64,000 nucleotides of DNA from positions 434,001-498,000 of the forward strand of contig NZ_CP099993.1 in the NCBI RefSeq assembly GCF_024138125.1, given 5' to 3'. A program made the translations under genes and the position numbers. This DNA comes from Halorussus salilacus (GTDB taxonomy: Archaea > Halobacteriota > Halobacteria > Halobacteriales > Haladaptataceae). Positions 33,384 to 41,912 of the stretch are shown piece after piece. The notes below the pieces were generated by a model. It worked only from the letters and a program-made list of their open reading frames with translations, did no database searches and was not told the origin of the DNA. Positions within the stretch are counted from its first letter, which is position 1, and each line of letters opens with the position of its first letter.

Positions 33384-33803
33384 ATGAGCAACGCCGTCGG
33401 AACGCTGGTCCGCCCGCAACTCGACCGCTCGACGGGGACCCTCGGTCTCGCGCTCGGCGACCTGGTGGTGCTGGCCGGGTTCCTCACGCTCGGGTCGATG
33501 AATCACGGTGTCGACCCCGCCACGATGACGGGCCGAGTCGCCGGGACCGTCGCACCGTTCCTGATCGGGTGGGTCGTCGCCGCGCCGCTGGTGGGGGCGT
33601 ACGCGCCCGACGCGACTCGGACGGTCGGGACCGCGGCCGTGCGGGCGTCGCTCGCGTGGATTCCGGCCGCGGCCATCGGTCTCGCGCTCCGCTCGACCGA
33701 CTTCTTCCACGGGGGTTCGCCGTGGACGTTCGCGCTCGTCGTGACCGGCGTCGGACTGGCGTCGTTCGTGGCGTGGCGGGCCGCGGCCGCGGTCCTCCGG
33801 TGA
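33384..33803 (+). CDS. DUF3054-type membrane protein
   Basis: 139 residues with four predicted membrane helices. It matches the DUF3054 pattern found in actinobacteria and haloarchaea (LALGDLVVLAGFLTLGSMNH near the first helix, then GTVAPFLIGWVVAAPLVGAY). The function is unknown. Same strand as, and close behind, the methyltransferase gene, so the two may be co-transcribed. Confidence 0.8.
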   Translation: MSNAVGTLVRPQLDRSTGTLGLALGDLVVLAGFLTLGSMNHGVDPATMTGRVAGTVAPFLIGWVVAAPLVGAYAPDATRTVGTAAVRASLAWIPAAAIGLALRSTDFFHGGSPWTFALVVTGVGLASFVAWRAAAAVLR

Positions 33804-34277
33804 GCCGACCCGGGCTACGTCGGGTCGCGACCGTCCACCGGCCCGCCATCCCGACTGCATCTCGGGAGCGGCGAGCGCGCTCGCCGCTCCCGAGAGCGCC
33901 GCGAGCGTGAGACAGGACGAGGGCAGGTCGTTGGGCTCCGCGTTCGCGGCCGATGGCGTGGGACCGACCAGTGGATGGCGCGATTCTGGGACCGCCCCGA
34001 CCTGATAGCTCGTCGCATAGTCGTCGATAGCTGACCGGAAGCCGGGGCGAGGAGCCTCCCGAACGACCCCGGATTCGGAATAACTGGCGAGAATACTAAA
34101 ACGCGTCTGAGACGCCCGGGAGCACTAATTACCGCGGTTGTACCTCTGGAAATAGTTCGGTGGCATATCCATAAGTTATGAGAATCCAACGGAGCACGTA
34201 CTATTCGCCTATCGAAAACTCCCATCTCAGGTATGGGGAAGAATTATATACCCATGCCGCATAGAATGTAATGGATT
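33804..34277. other. Gene-free 474-bp gap with one perfect palindrome
   Basis: No convincing gene is seen on either strand. The only notable structure is a perfect 34-bp palindrome at 33861-33894 (each half CTCGGGAGCGGCGAGCG plus one complementary base pair), 58 bp after the DUF3054 stop. The base composition falls towards AT near 34220-34260, where the promoter of the next gene lies. Confidence 0.6.
34241..34253 (+). promoter_or_regulatory. TATA box of the small membrane protein gene
   Basis: gaattatatac lies about 27-37 bp before the ATG at 34278 and is the clearest TATA box in this part of the window. Confidence 0.6.
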
Positions 34278-34511
34278 ATGACTGGGTACTACGACATCAT
34301 CCTTGGCCTCATTCCGCTTTCGCTGATAGGTATCACCGCCGTGCTGAGCGCAGCCGGTATCTCGCTGACCGCGGCAGTTCCCTTCGCTGCGACGGTACCG
34401 GTCGCGCTCATCGGGCACGCGCTGTTCGTCAACGGTCCGGTCGACGACATCACCTCGACCCAGTCCACTCAGTCGTCGGCCGACTCGCCTTCCTTCGAAC
34501 CCGCCGACTGA
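34278..34511 (+). CDS. Small two-TM membrane protein
   Basis: 77 residues. Two hydrophobic segments (about 7-30 and 33-53) are followed by a Ser/Thr/Gln-rich tail (TSTQSTQSSADSPSFEPAD). It starts right behind a strong TATA box and looks leaderless. No family is recognised by function. Similar short two-helix proteins are common in haloarchaea. Confidence 0.7.
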   Translation: MTGYYDIILGLIPLSLIGITAVLSAAGISLTAAVPFAATVPVALIGHALFVNGPVDDITSTQSTQSSADSPSFEPAD

Positions 34512-34619
34512 ACGGGTTTCCTCTGCGCTCTCTCCGCCGCTTTCTCCACCCCGCTTTCTCCACCCCACTTTCTCTCCGCCGCCTCAACGGTTTTGAGGCT
34601 GGACTGTGTTGTCCCGCCC

Positions 34620-35618
34620 ATGACCGACACCCTGTTCCTGACGAGCGAGGAGGTTTCCGGACTCGCGACGCCCGCCGAGTACGTCGAGGCGGTCAATGAG
34701 GGCTACCGCCAGCGCGGCGAGGGCGCGCCCGCCCACCCCCGGACGAAGCTCACGAACTCCGAGCCGCCGGGAATGCTGACGGGCTACTCGGCCGTGCTCC
34801 CCGAGACCGGCGCGATGGGCGGCTACATGTACTCCGCGGGATTCGGCGCGGAGGACGCGTGGTTCGTGACGCCGGTCTTCGACGCCGAGACCGGCGAACC
34901 CCTCGCGCTGTTGGACGGCGCGAGCATGAACCCCTTCAAGACCGGGGCAGCGGGCGCGGTCGGCGTCGACGCCCTCGCGCGCGAGGACTCCAGGACGCTC
35001 GGTCTCGTCGGGAGCGGGTCGCAGGCCCGCGGGCAACTCCGCGCCGCGGCGACCGTCCGGGACTTCGAGAGCGTCTGGGTGTACTCCCCGACCAAGGAGT
35101 CCCGCGAGTCGTTCGCCGCCGAGATGAACGAGCAGTTGGACGCCTCGGTCGCGGCGGTCGCGTCCAGCGCGGCCGCGGTCGAGGAGGCCGACGTGGTGAT
35201 CACCGCCACGACCGCGAGCGAACCGGTCTTCGACGGCGACCTGCTCGCGGAGGGCACCCACGTCACCGCGATGGGCCAGTACCACCCCAACAAGCGCGAA
35301 CTCGACGCGACCACCATCGAGCGCGCCACGTACGTCCCGGACCTCCGCGAGCGCGTCACGCAGGACGCCGGAGCCTTCATCGCGGCGGTCGAGGAGGGCG
35401 TCGTCTCCGAGGACCACGTCCACGCCGAACTCGGCGATGTGGTCGCCGGAAACGCGCCGGGCAGGGAGTCCGAGGAGGACATCACGGTGTTCGACTCGGG
35501 CGGGACCGCCATCGAGACGGTCGCCGCCGCCCACATGCTCTACGAGAAGGCCCGCGAGGAGGGCCTCGGTTCCGAAATCTCGTTCGCACCAGCGAGCGAG
35601 GCGCTCACGGGGCGATAA
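34620..35618 (+). CDS. Ornithine cyclodeaminase/mu-crystallin family protein
   Basis: 332-residue NAD(P)-dependent enzyme of the OCD family. The substrate half carries RTKLTNSEPPGMLTGYSAVL, with a conserved Lys near residue 117 (SMNPFKTGAAGAVG). The Rossmann motif is GLVGSGSQARGQLRAAA near 130, and TASEPVFDGDLLAEGTHVTA follows. Members act as ornithine cyclodeaminase, alanine dehydrogenase or ketimine reductase. The archaeal alanine dehydrogenase branch is likely but not proven. The ATG at 34620 is chosen over 34593 because it gives the family-typical start. Confidence 0.87.
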   Translation: MTDTLFLTSEEVSGLATPAEYVEAVNEGYRQRGEGAPAHPRTKLTNSEPPGMLTGYSAVLPETGAMGGYMYSAGFGAEDAWFVTPVFDAETGEPLALLDGASMNPFKTGAAGAVGVDALAREDSRTLGLVGSGSQARGQLRAAATVRDFESVWVYSPTKESRESFAAEMNEQLDASVAAVASSAAAVEEADVVITATTASEPVFDGDLLAEGTHVTAMGQYHPNKRELDATTIERATYVPDLRERVTQDAGAFIAAVEEGVVSEDHVHAELGDVVAGNAPGRESEEDITVFDSGGTAIETVAAAHMLYEKAREEGLGSEISFAPASEALTGR

Positions 35619-35634
35619 GTCGGCCGTAGGTCGC

Positions 35635-35669
35635 GCGCCGACGAGCGCCGCTGGCGCTCGTCGGCGCGA
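35635..35669. repeat. 16-bp-stem hairpin after the OCD gene
   Basis: CGCGCCGACGAGCGCC (35635-35650) and its exact complement (35654-35669) surround GCT. It starts 17 bp after the stop codon and is a possible transcript-end structure. The rest of the 303-bp gap 35619-35921 holds only the small ORF described next and its AT-rich upstream region. Confidence 0.6.
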
Positions 35670-35702
35670 GAACGGTGGAGAAACGAGTGGTTCGGAACCG
35701 AT

Positions 35703-35786
35703 TCAGGCGGCGAGCAACATCGCGGCGATGAAGTTCGAACTGGTTCCGGCCTTGGTTTCGTTCTGCTTTCGCTCTACGTCGGTCAT
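35703..35786 (-). CDS. Possible 27-residue small protein
   Basis: A short ORF reading MTDVERKQNETKAGTSSNFI, then AAMLLAA. It stands alone behind an AT-rich stretch (about 35810-35832 on the minus strand, containing aaatatttagtatagg) that resembles a TATA promoter about 30-45 bp upstream. The C-terminal third is hydrophobic. There is no direct evidence of translation, and it is reported because the promoter-like sequence has no other gene to serve. Confidence 0.35.
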   Translation of the reverse strand: MTDVERKQNETKAGTSSNFIAAMLLAA

Positions 35787-35921
35787 GTTTCGGGGGTGCT
35801 CCCAGTTCACACCTATACTAAATATTTACTCGGACTTGAGTATGTTGGTTCGGTAACGGATTGCGAGAGGCTCGCAAATCAGTCGTGATGGCATATCACG
35901 GGGGTTCGCCGGAGAACCGGG

Positions 35922-36329
35922 CTACGCCGACGCGGTATCGGTCTCGGCCGAATCCGAGGAGACCGGAATCTCGACCTCGATGTCGTCGAACTCCACGACG
36001 GGTCGCTTCGAGCGACCCGTCTCCTCGAACCGAATGACGTCGAGGTCGGCGAGTTCGGTGAGGTTCCGGTGGACCTCTTTGTAATCGAGGTCCACCATGT
36101 CGGCGACCTCGCGCATGCTCTGGGGGTCGCGTCGGGCGATAGTCCGGAGCAGTTCGAGAGTGGTCGGACGCACGATTCTGGCGAGGTCGGCCTCGTTGTG
36201 GAGGTTGAGGACGAGCATCTCGTCTGGCGATTCGCCTCGTTCGAGCGCGCGAACTCGCTCGCGCAGGTCGGCACGGGTCTCTTCGGTGGAGGCGATACGG
36301 ACGTGAAGTGTGCGGTTTCGGTCGGACAT
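35922..36329 (-). CDS. TumA-like antitoxin, winged-helix regulator (HVO_A0114-like)
   Basis: 135-residue DNA-binding protein, second gene of a toxin-antitoxin pair. The winged helix lies at about residues 50-110 (PTTLELLRTIARRDPQSMRE, then VADMVDLDYKEVHRNLTELADLDVIRFEE). The acidic C-terminal tail probably contacts the toxin. The family is the partner of TumE-type toxins in many haloarchaea. It starts 9 bp after the toxin stop on the same strand, so the toxin gene is promoter-proximal, the reverse of the classical order. It probably represses its own operon through the inverted repeat near 36673. Confidence 0.85.
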   Translation of the reverse strand: MSDRNRTLHVRIASTEETRADLRERVRALERGESPDEMLVLNLHNEADLARIVRPTTLELLRTIARRDPQSMREVADMVDLDYKEVHRNLTELADLDVIRFEETGRSKRPVVEFDDIEVEIPVSSDSAETDTASA

Positions 36330-36338
36330 GGTGTTGTG

Positions 36339-36635
36339 TCACCGGCGTTCTTCGACTTCCCGGACGAAGCGCTCCAACAGCGCGTCCATGCCGGGAAAGT
36401 CGATTTCTTCGGTTCGTTCGGTCTCGCCGTCTCCGACGTGTCGTTCGTGTCCCTTCGTCAGTTCGTGAGAGTTGTCGTACCGGAGTATCGTCTCTCCATC
36501 GGTCGTCCCGAAGTGAAGGCGGTACTTCCATCCGCAGGGGTACGTCTCGTCGTCGGTCTGCCGAACCGTCACCGACTCGACCGTTCCGTCGGGTCGCTTG
36601 TCGGTGTAGGTCAGCAGAACGTCTTCGCCTGCCAT
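36339..36635 (-). CDS. TumE-family (DUF6516) toxin
   Basis: 98 residues with the DUF6516/TumE pattern: GWKYRLHFGTTDGETILRYD followed by NSHELTKGHERHVGD, and a C-terminal helix MDALLERFVREVEER. These small alpha/beta proteins are the toxin component of type II systems. The precise biochemical activity is not evident from sequence. It is followed immediately by the TumA-like regulator gene. Confidence 0.82.
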   Translation of the reverse strand: MAGEDVLLTYTDKRPDGTVESVTVRQTDDETYPCGWKYRLHFGTTDGETILRYDNSHELTKGHERHVGDGETERTEEIDFPGMDALLERFVREVEERR

Positions 36636-36660
36636 CCCACGAACGGATGGTCCCGCTCTG

Positions 36661-36688
36661 TCGTATAAACCTATGGGACTGGACCCAT
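36661..36688 (-). promoter_or_regulatory. Promoter and possible operator of the tumE-tumA operon
   Basis: On the minus strand a GTTTATACG TATA box (36661-36670) lies 26-35 bp before the toxin ATG. Directly upstream, ATGGG and CCCAT (36673-36688) form a hyphenated inverted repeat where a dimeric winged-helix repressor could bind. Confidence 0.45.
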
Positions 36689-36714
36689 CAAAAAGCTACC
36701 GACGAGTCGGCTCC

Positions 36715-37713
36715 TCACAACCCCACCGCCTGCATCAGCGTCATCCCGCTCGCCAGCGCCCCCACGAGGTACCCGCCGATTGCGCCGCCGTTGAGCAGGG
36801 GAAGCCCCGCGTGCGCCCGGCCCTTCATCACCATCCAGATGAGCACGAGCAGTCCCGCGAGCGTGCCGACCATCGCGGTCAGCGCGGGGAGATTGAGCGC
36901 GATGCCCGACACGAGGGGGTCGGCGGGCGCGAAGAAGGCGGCGCTGGCGACCATCACCGAGGGCATCACCGCGTCGCCCAGACCGATGAAGAAGGCGTCG
37001 CGGTCGGTTATCTCGGGGCGCTCGGCCTCGGGGTGGGCGTCGTCGGCCGACTCGTCGGGCTCGTCGCCCTCGCTCTCGGCGCGTTCGTCGTCCTCTTCGT
37101 CGAGGAAGGAGAACGAGAGGGTCAGCGGGACCACGAGGATGACCGGAATCTTGAGGTCCATCACGCCGGACGCCAGCGTCAGCATGTGCTCGGTGCCGTA
37201 GACGCTGATGGCGTCGTAGACGGCGAGTACGCCGAGCAGGAGAATGGCCGGGAGCAGACCGAAGCTGATGCCGAACAGCCCGGCCGCGCCAGCCCCGATT
37301 ATCACCCCCGCGCCGTCGATGACGTACCACTCGGGGTGGACCAGCAGGGCGAGCGAGACGGCCCCGGCGGCCCCGACCGCGAGGAGGTTGACGGGCGCAC
37401 CCCCGACCGGGACGACCACCCACGGCGGCACGAGGACCGAGAAGACGTACCACGAGAGCAGGCCGCTGGTGAGGATGATGGCCGCTCGGAGCAACCACTG
37501 AACGTCGAGTTTGATTATCGCGAGCATCGCGGCTGTCAGCACCAGCACCGCGCCCACGTAGACGACGCTGTTCGTCGGGTCCGAGGGGTTCTCGACCTGC
37601 TGGTAGCCCGCTCGCTGGAAGGGTTCGACCAGCGCGAGCGCGCCGAGTTGGACCAGCAGGAACAGCGCGACGGTGAACCCGGCCGCCGCGAACACGCGCG
37701 TTCTGTCTTCCAT
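36715..37713 (-). CDS. Presenilin-like A22-family intramembrane aspartyl protease
   Basis: 332-residue polytopic membrane protein with about nine helices. The two catalytic Asp are D167 in AVYDAISVYGTEHM and D247 in FFIGLGDAVMPS (the GxGD signature). The PAL-type motif near the C-terminus is replaced by LPLLNGG (304-310), as in archaeal members. A long acidic cytoplasmic loop (about 204-238) separates the two halves. It is expected to cleave membrane-embedded substrates, perhaps remnant signal peptides. The physiological substrate is unknown. The nearest genes, a toxin-antitoxin pair and a surface protein, are not obviously linked. Confidence 0.88.
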   Translation of the reverse strand: MEDRTRVFAAAGFTVALFLLVQLGALALVEPFQRAGYQQVENPSDPTNSVVYVGAVLVLTAAMLAIIKLDVQWLLRAAIILTSGLLSWYVFSVLVPPWVVVPVGGAPVNLLAVGAAGAVSLALLVHPEWYVIDGAGVIIGAGAAGLFGISFGLLPAILLLGVLAVYDAISVYGTEHMLTLASGVMDLKIPVILVVPLTLSFSFLDEEDDERAESEGDEPDESADDAHPEAERPEITDRDAFFIGLGDAVMPSVMVASAAFFAPADPLVSGIALNLPALTAMVGTLAGLLVLIWMVMKGRAHAGLPLLNGGAIGGYLVGALASGMTLMQAVGL

Positions 37714-37904
37714 GCCCGGAGCCTCACAGTCCTCGGCCTTTGGGGTTGCGGATTCGGCCGTCGGAGACGTGCATGCCCACTGGTAACGAGCGTTATGGGT
37801 CGGTAGTGGCGGGTGGAATCCGGGATATGCACGCCCTAACCCCGAGAACGGAATCAACCGTTCTCGGGGTTGAAAGTCCGGGGCGATGTGGTGAGGCCGA
37901 GACC

Positions 37905-40900
37905 ATGCAATCGACCGGACACGTCGTGACCGTCGTTCTCGTCGCCGCCCTGCTCGTCGCGTCGGGCGCGGCCGCCGGAGTCGGTCCCCAGCAGGCCAGC
38001 GCCGACGGCTCCGACGCCGACCGCCGGACCGCCGAGACCGGGGCGACCGACGCACCGCAACTACTCGCTCCGACCGAACTCGGCGAGACCGACGCCGACG
38101 AGAGTCTCGGCACCGACCTCGCCGTCCAAGACGACCCGCCGACGCCGAACGAGCGACTGCAGGCCGCGGTCGCGGGCGTGCGCGAAGGCGCACGCCTCGC
38201 GGAGGACCAGGGCGCGACCGTCACGCCCGACGAGCGCCGCGCCGCGATTCGCGGCGCGGCGGCGGCCGCGGTCCAGTCCCAGACCGCCAGCGTGACCCAG
38301 ATACAGCGGGCCGCTCGCGGGGCGGCCCACGGCTCGCTGGTCCAGTCTCAGGAGGCGAACGTGAGCCAGATTCAGGCCGCGACGCAGGGAGCGACCGCGG
38401 GGACGACCCGACAGGTCCAGGCCGTGAGCGTCGCCCAGATACAGGGCGCGTCGTACGGCGCGGCCCACGGGTCGGTCGCCCAACACCAGCGAGCCAGCGT
38501 GACCCAGATACAGCGGGTCGCGGAGGGGGCGTCCCGCGGCGCGGCCCGCTCGGCGGGTGCCCGCGAGGTGAGCGCGGTCGGCAAGATCCAGGAGGCCGCG
38601 CAGGGCGCGGCCTACGGGTCGCTCGGGACGTTCGGGCAGGTGGACCAGACACAGCGCGTCCGGGTCGAACAGCGACAGGCGGCCGCGCGGGGCGCGTCCA
38701 GCGGCGCGCTGGTCCAGTCCCAGCGCGCCGACGTCAAGCAAGTGCAGGTCGCCGCGCTCGGCGCGGCCACGGGCGGGGTCAAAGAGCGCAAGCGAGCGCC
38801 GCCGCGGCGCGTCGCGGCGGCCTGCCGGGGCGCGGCCATCGGGGGCATCAGCCAGTCCCAGCGGGTGACGGTCGAGCAGATTCAGCTCGCGGCCGAGGGG
38901 GCGTCCATCGGAGCCATCGTCCAGCAACAGGAGGCGAACGTCCGACAGGTCCAGTCGGCCGCGCAGGGGGCGGCCCGCGGCGTGCTGGTCCAGATCTCGG
39001 TGGTCCAGATTCAGGTCGTCAACGTCGTCCAGATACAGGTCGCCGCGCGGGGCGCGGCCGACGGCGCGGTCCGGTCGGCGGTCCAGAATCAGGTCGTGAA
39101 CGTCCGGCAGGTCCAGTCGGCGGCGTTCGGCGCGGCCCGGGGCGGAGCGACCGTCGTCCAGACCCAGACGGTCAACGTCCAGCAGATTCAGGCGGCGACG
39201 AGCGGCGGGGCCTACGGCTCGCTGGTCCAGTCCCAGGACGCGAGCGTGACCCAGATTCAGGCGGCCTCGCGGGGCGCGGCGACCGGCGCGATACGGTCTG
39301 CGTCCCAGTCGCAGGTCGTGACCGTCGAGCAGGTGCAGGCCGCCGCGCAGGGCGCGGCGACCGGCGGCATCTCCCAGAGCCAGACCGCGACCGTCGTCCA
39401 GATCCAGAGCGCCTCGCAGGGCGCGGCGTCGGGCGCGGTGGTCCAGACCGACGCGCTCGACGCCGTGACGGTCGAGCAGGTGCTCGCGGTCTCGCAGGGC
39501 GCGGCCACCGGGGCCGCATCGAGCGCCGCCGAGGAGGGCATCGTGACCGCCCAGCAGATTCGCGCGACCGCTCAGGAGGGCGCGGCCGAGGCGAGTACCG
39601 TGGTCGCCGAGAGCCCCGAAATCGACCCGGCGGAGCTACAGGAGGCCGCCAGCTCCGCCGCCGCGACCGCGGCGGCGGAGCTTCCCGACGAGACGCCGGA
39701 CGAGACCGCGACCACGGAAGCGACGACCGAGACGCCTGAGGTGACACCCACCACGACGACCGAGGGAACGACCGAAGAAACGGCGACGACCACGATAGGA
39801 ACGACGACCGAGGGAACGACCGAAGCCACGACCACCACGATAGGAACGACGACCGAAGCCACGACCACCACGGAACCGACGACCACCGAAGAGACGACCA
39901 CAGAGGCCACGACCACAGAGGCCACGACTACCGAAGAGACGACCACAGAACCCACGACGCAAGAGACTACGACCGAAGAACCAACGACGACCCCCGAGAC
40001 CACCACCGAAGCAACGACGACCGAAGTCGAAGGGGTCGCCAGCGTGACCTTCGAGGACCAGACCGCCGACGACGAGGTCGAGGTCGAGTCGGCCGTCCTC
40101 CCCGAGGGCGGGTTCGTCGCGGTCTACGACCGGAACGGCGAGTTCGCGGGGGTCTCGGAGTACCTCGACCCCGGCGAGTACGAGGCGGTCGCGGTCGGAC
40201 TCGACCGCGACTTCTCGGACCGGCAGGTGATGATCGCGGTCCCCCACCGCGACACCGACGGCGACGAAGAGTTCGGATTCGTCGACGACGCGGAACTCGA
40301 CGACCCGTATCTGAACGAGACCGACGACCTCGTCTTCGACGGTGCCGTGGTGGACTTCGGCGGCGAGGCGGCCGCGACGACCACCGCCGACCTCCCGACG
40401 ACCGAGGTTCCGGCGGAACCGGACGAGACCACGACGGCCGAGGAGACCACGGACACGCCGACACTTGAGGAGACCAGGGAAACCACGACGACCGAAGCGG
40501 TCACGGAGACGACCGACCTCCCGGAGGAGACGACCACCGAGGAAATAACGGAAACCACGACGACCGAGGAGACTACCACCGAAGAAATAACGGAAACCAC
40601 GACGACCGAGGACACGACCACCGAAGAGACGACGACAACGCAGGCGACCCCGACCACCGAAGAGACGACGACAACGCAGGCGACCACGACCACCGAGGAG
40701 ACCCCCGAACTGACGCCGACGCCCCAGGAGACGCCCACCGAGGCCCCGCCCGAGGACGAGGTCTTCGCCAACGTCACCTTCGAGAACCAGACCGCAGACG
40801 ACGAGGTCGAAGTCGAGTCCGCAGTCGTTCCGGACGGCGGATTCGTCGCGGTCTACGACCCGTTCGGCGAGTTCGCGGGCGTCTCGGAGTACCTCGAACC

Positions 40901-41267
40901 CGGCGAGTACGAGGAGGTCGCGGTCGAACTCGACCGCGACCTCTCGGGCCAGCAGGCGATGATAGCGGTGGTCCACAACGACACCGACCGCGACGAGGAG
41001 TTCGACTACGTCGACACCGACGGCGCGGAGGACCTGCCGTACCTCAACGAGACGGACGAACTCGCGTTCGACGGTGCGGTCGTGGACTTCGGCGGCGAGG
41101 AAGTCGCGACGACCACCGCCGACCTCCCGGCGACCGTCGAACCCGGGACGGCGGCCGCGGCGGAGTCGAGGAGTTCGCCGACCGCGCCCGCCGAACCCGG
41201 CGCGCTCCTCGGTGTCGTCGGGTTCGCCGGGGCCGCCGTGCTGTTCGCGCGGTCGGCGAGGAGGTAG
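37905..41267 (+). CDS. Large secreted surface protein with about 18 QxQ repeats and two DUF7282-type domains
   Basis: 1120 residues from the ATG at 37905, which begins a Sec signal (STGHVVTVVLVAALLVASGA). Residues about 110-570 hold about 18 repeats of 23-28 residues with consensus VxQIQxAAxGAAxGxxxQSQ. Thr/Glu-rich linkers follow. Two copies of a roughly 110-residue domain follow, each opening VTFE(D/N)QTADDEVEVESAV and ending FDGAVVDFGGE, like haloarchaeal DUF7282. The C-terminus has a hydrophobic helix and a short Arg-rich tail (LGVVGFAGAAVLFARSARR) without a clear PGF motif. The repeats predict a regular solenoid or helical rod projecting from the cell. Adhesion or S-layer association is plausible but unproven. 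Confidence 0.85.
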   Translation: MQSTGHVVTVVLVAALLVASGAAAGVGPQQASADGSDADRRTAETGATDAPQLLAPTELGETDADESLGTDLAVQDDPPTPNERLQAAVAGVREGARLAEDQGATVTPDERRAAIRGAAAAAVQSQTASVTQIQRAARGAAHGSLVQSQEANVSQIQAATQGATAGTTRQVQAVSVAQIQGASYGAAHGSVAQHQRASVTQIQRVAEGASRGAARSAGAREVSAVGKIQEAAQGAAYGSLGTFGQVDQTQRVRVEQRQAAARGASSGALVQSQRADVKQVQVAALGAATGGVKERKRAPPRRVAAACRGAAIGGISQSQRVTVEQIQLAAEGASIGAIVQQQEANVRQVQSAAQGAARGVLVQISVVQIQVVNVVQIQVAARGAADGAVRSAVQNQVVNVRQVQSAAFGAARGGATVVQTQTVNVQQIQAATSGGAYGSLVQSQDASVTQIQAASRGAATGAIRSASQSQVVTVEQVQAAAQGAATGGISQSQTATVVQIQSASQGAASGAVVQTDALDAVTVEQVLAVSQGAATGAASSAAEEGIVTAQQIRATAQEGAAEASTVVAESPEIDPAELQEAASSAAATAAAELPDETPDETATTEATTETPEVTPTTTTEGTTEETATTTIGTTTEGTTEATTTTIGTTTEATTTTEPTTTEETTTEATTTEATTTEETTTEPTTQETTTEEPTTTPETTTEATTTEVEGVASVTFEDQTADDEVEVESAVLPEGGFVAVYDRNGEFAGVSEYLDPGEYEAVAVGLDRDFSDRQVMIAVPHRDTDGDEEFGFVDDAELDDPYLNETDDLVFDGAVVDFGGEAAATTTADLPTTEVPAEPDETTTAEETTDTPTLEETRETTTTEAVTETTDLPEETTTEEITETTTTEETTTEEITETTTTEDTTTEETTTTQATPTTEETTTTQATTTTEETPELTPTPQETPTEAPPEDEVFANVTFENQTADDEVEVESAVVPDGGFVAVYDPFGEFAGVSEYLEPGEYEEVAVELDRDLSGQQAMIAVVHNDTDRDEEFDYVDTDGAEDLPYLNETDELAFDGAVVDFGGEEVATTTADLPATVEPGTAAAAESRSSPTAPAEPGALLGVVGFAGAAVLFARSARR

Positions 41268-41276
41268 GGAGTCGGA

Positions 41277-41312
41277 AGCCCGGCGGTCGGCCCGCGGGCC
41301 GACCGCCGGGCT
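41277..41312. repeat. Perfect 36-bp palindrome between convergent genes
   Basis: AGCCCGGCGGTCGGCCCG (41277-41294) followed directly by its exact complement (41295-41312), no loop. It starts 10 bp after the surface-protein stop and ends 22 bp before the gar1 stop, so it could serve as a bidirectional terminator. Confidence 0.65.
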
Positions 41313-41333
41313 CGTGGCGGATGCACCGGAATT

Positions 41334-41561
41334 TCACCGCGCGTAGAGCTTCTCGCCGAGCAGGGTCGGGAGCGCGACGCCCGCGTCGGGCGAGACGGCC
41401 ACGTAGGGGCGAGCGACGGGGCCGAACACGTCGACGACCCGACCGACGCTGGTGAGCTGCTCGTCGACCGCCTCGGTCCCGATGTCCGGGTGGTCCTCGC
41501 CCGGACACCGCACGATTGCGAGTCCCTGCGCGGTCCGGACGACTTCGCCGAGTCGCTGCAT
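41334..41561 (-). CDS. gar1: H/ACA ribonucleoprotein subunit Gar1
   Basis: 75-residue subunit of box H/ACA particles that direct RNA pseudouridylation together with Cbf5, Nop10 and L7Ae. The small beta-barrel pattern is clear (VVDVFGPVARPYVAVSP near residue 43). The gene overlaps the srp19 stop by one base (TGATG), an arrangement often seen in haloarchaea. The ATG at 41561 begins [13 protein letters not shown]. Confidence 0.88.
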   Translation of the reverse strand: MQRLGEVVRTAQGLAIVRCPGEDHPDIGTEAVDEQLTSVGRVVDVFGPVARPYVAVSPDAGVALPTLLGEKLYAR

Positions 41562-41842
41562 CAGTCCCTCAGGGCGGTGACGTAGGCGGCGACCGCCTGT
41601 ATCAGGTCGTTCTTCGAGGAGTCGTCGGCGTTCTTCACCAGCACCCGACCCCGCTCGGTCCAGTTCTCCCGGGAGTAGGCCTTGTCGCGCTCGATTATCG
41701 CGTCGTAGCCCACCTGCTGGACCGCCTTGGCTATCTCGTCGACCGTCGGCTCCTCGACGGCCATCTCCACAGCGACCCGGCGGCCCTCGTTCCGGCTCTT
41801 CTCCGCGTCGAAGTACGCGGGCCAGAGGACTTTCTCGACCAT
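41561..41842 (-). CDS. srp19: Signal recognition particle subunit SRP19
   Basis: 93-residue RNA-binding protein that helps assemble SRP RNA with SRP54 for membrane targeting. The family motif [19 protein letters not shown] is near residue 6, and [20 protein letters not shown] is near 64. Its size is normal for archaea. It is the first gene of a two-gene unit with gar1. Confidence 0.92.
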   Translation of the reverse strand: MVEKVLWPAYFDAEKSRNEGRRVAVEMAVEEPTVDEIAKAVQQVGYDAIIERDKAYSRENWTERGRVLVKNADDSSKNDLIQAVAAYVTALRD

Positions 41843-41912
41843 GTTCGATGGGTCGCACCGGCCCGTTAAACACCTTTCCCGTTGGGTACGAACGGGGAGA
41901 AATCGAGGGGGT

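Noticed and set aside
33815-34225. 136-residue open frame on minus in the gap after the DUF3054 gene
   Set aside because: Arg/Ser/Pro-rich composition, crosses a perfect palindrome and has no domain or promoter.
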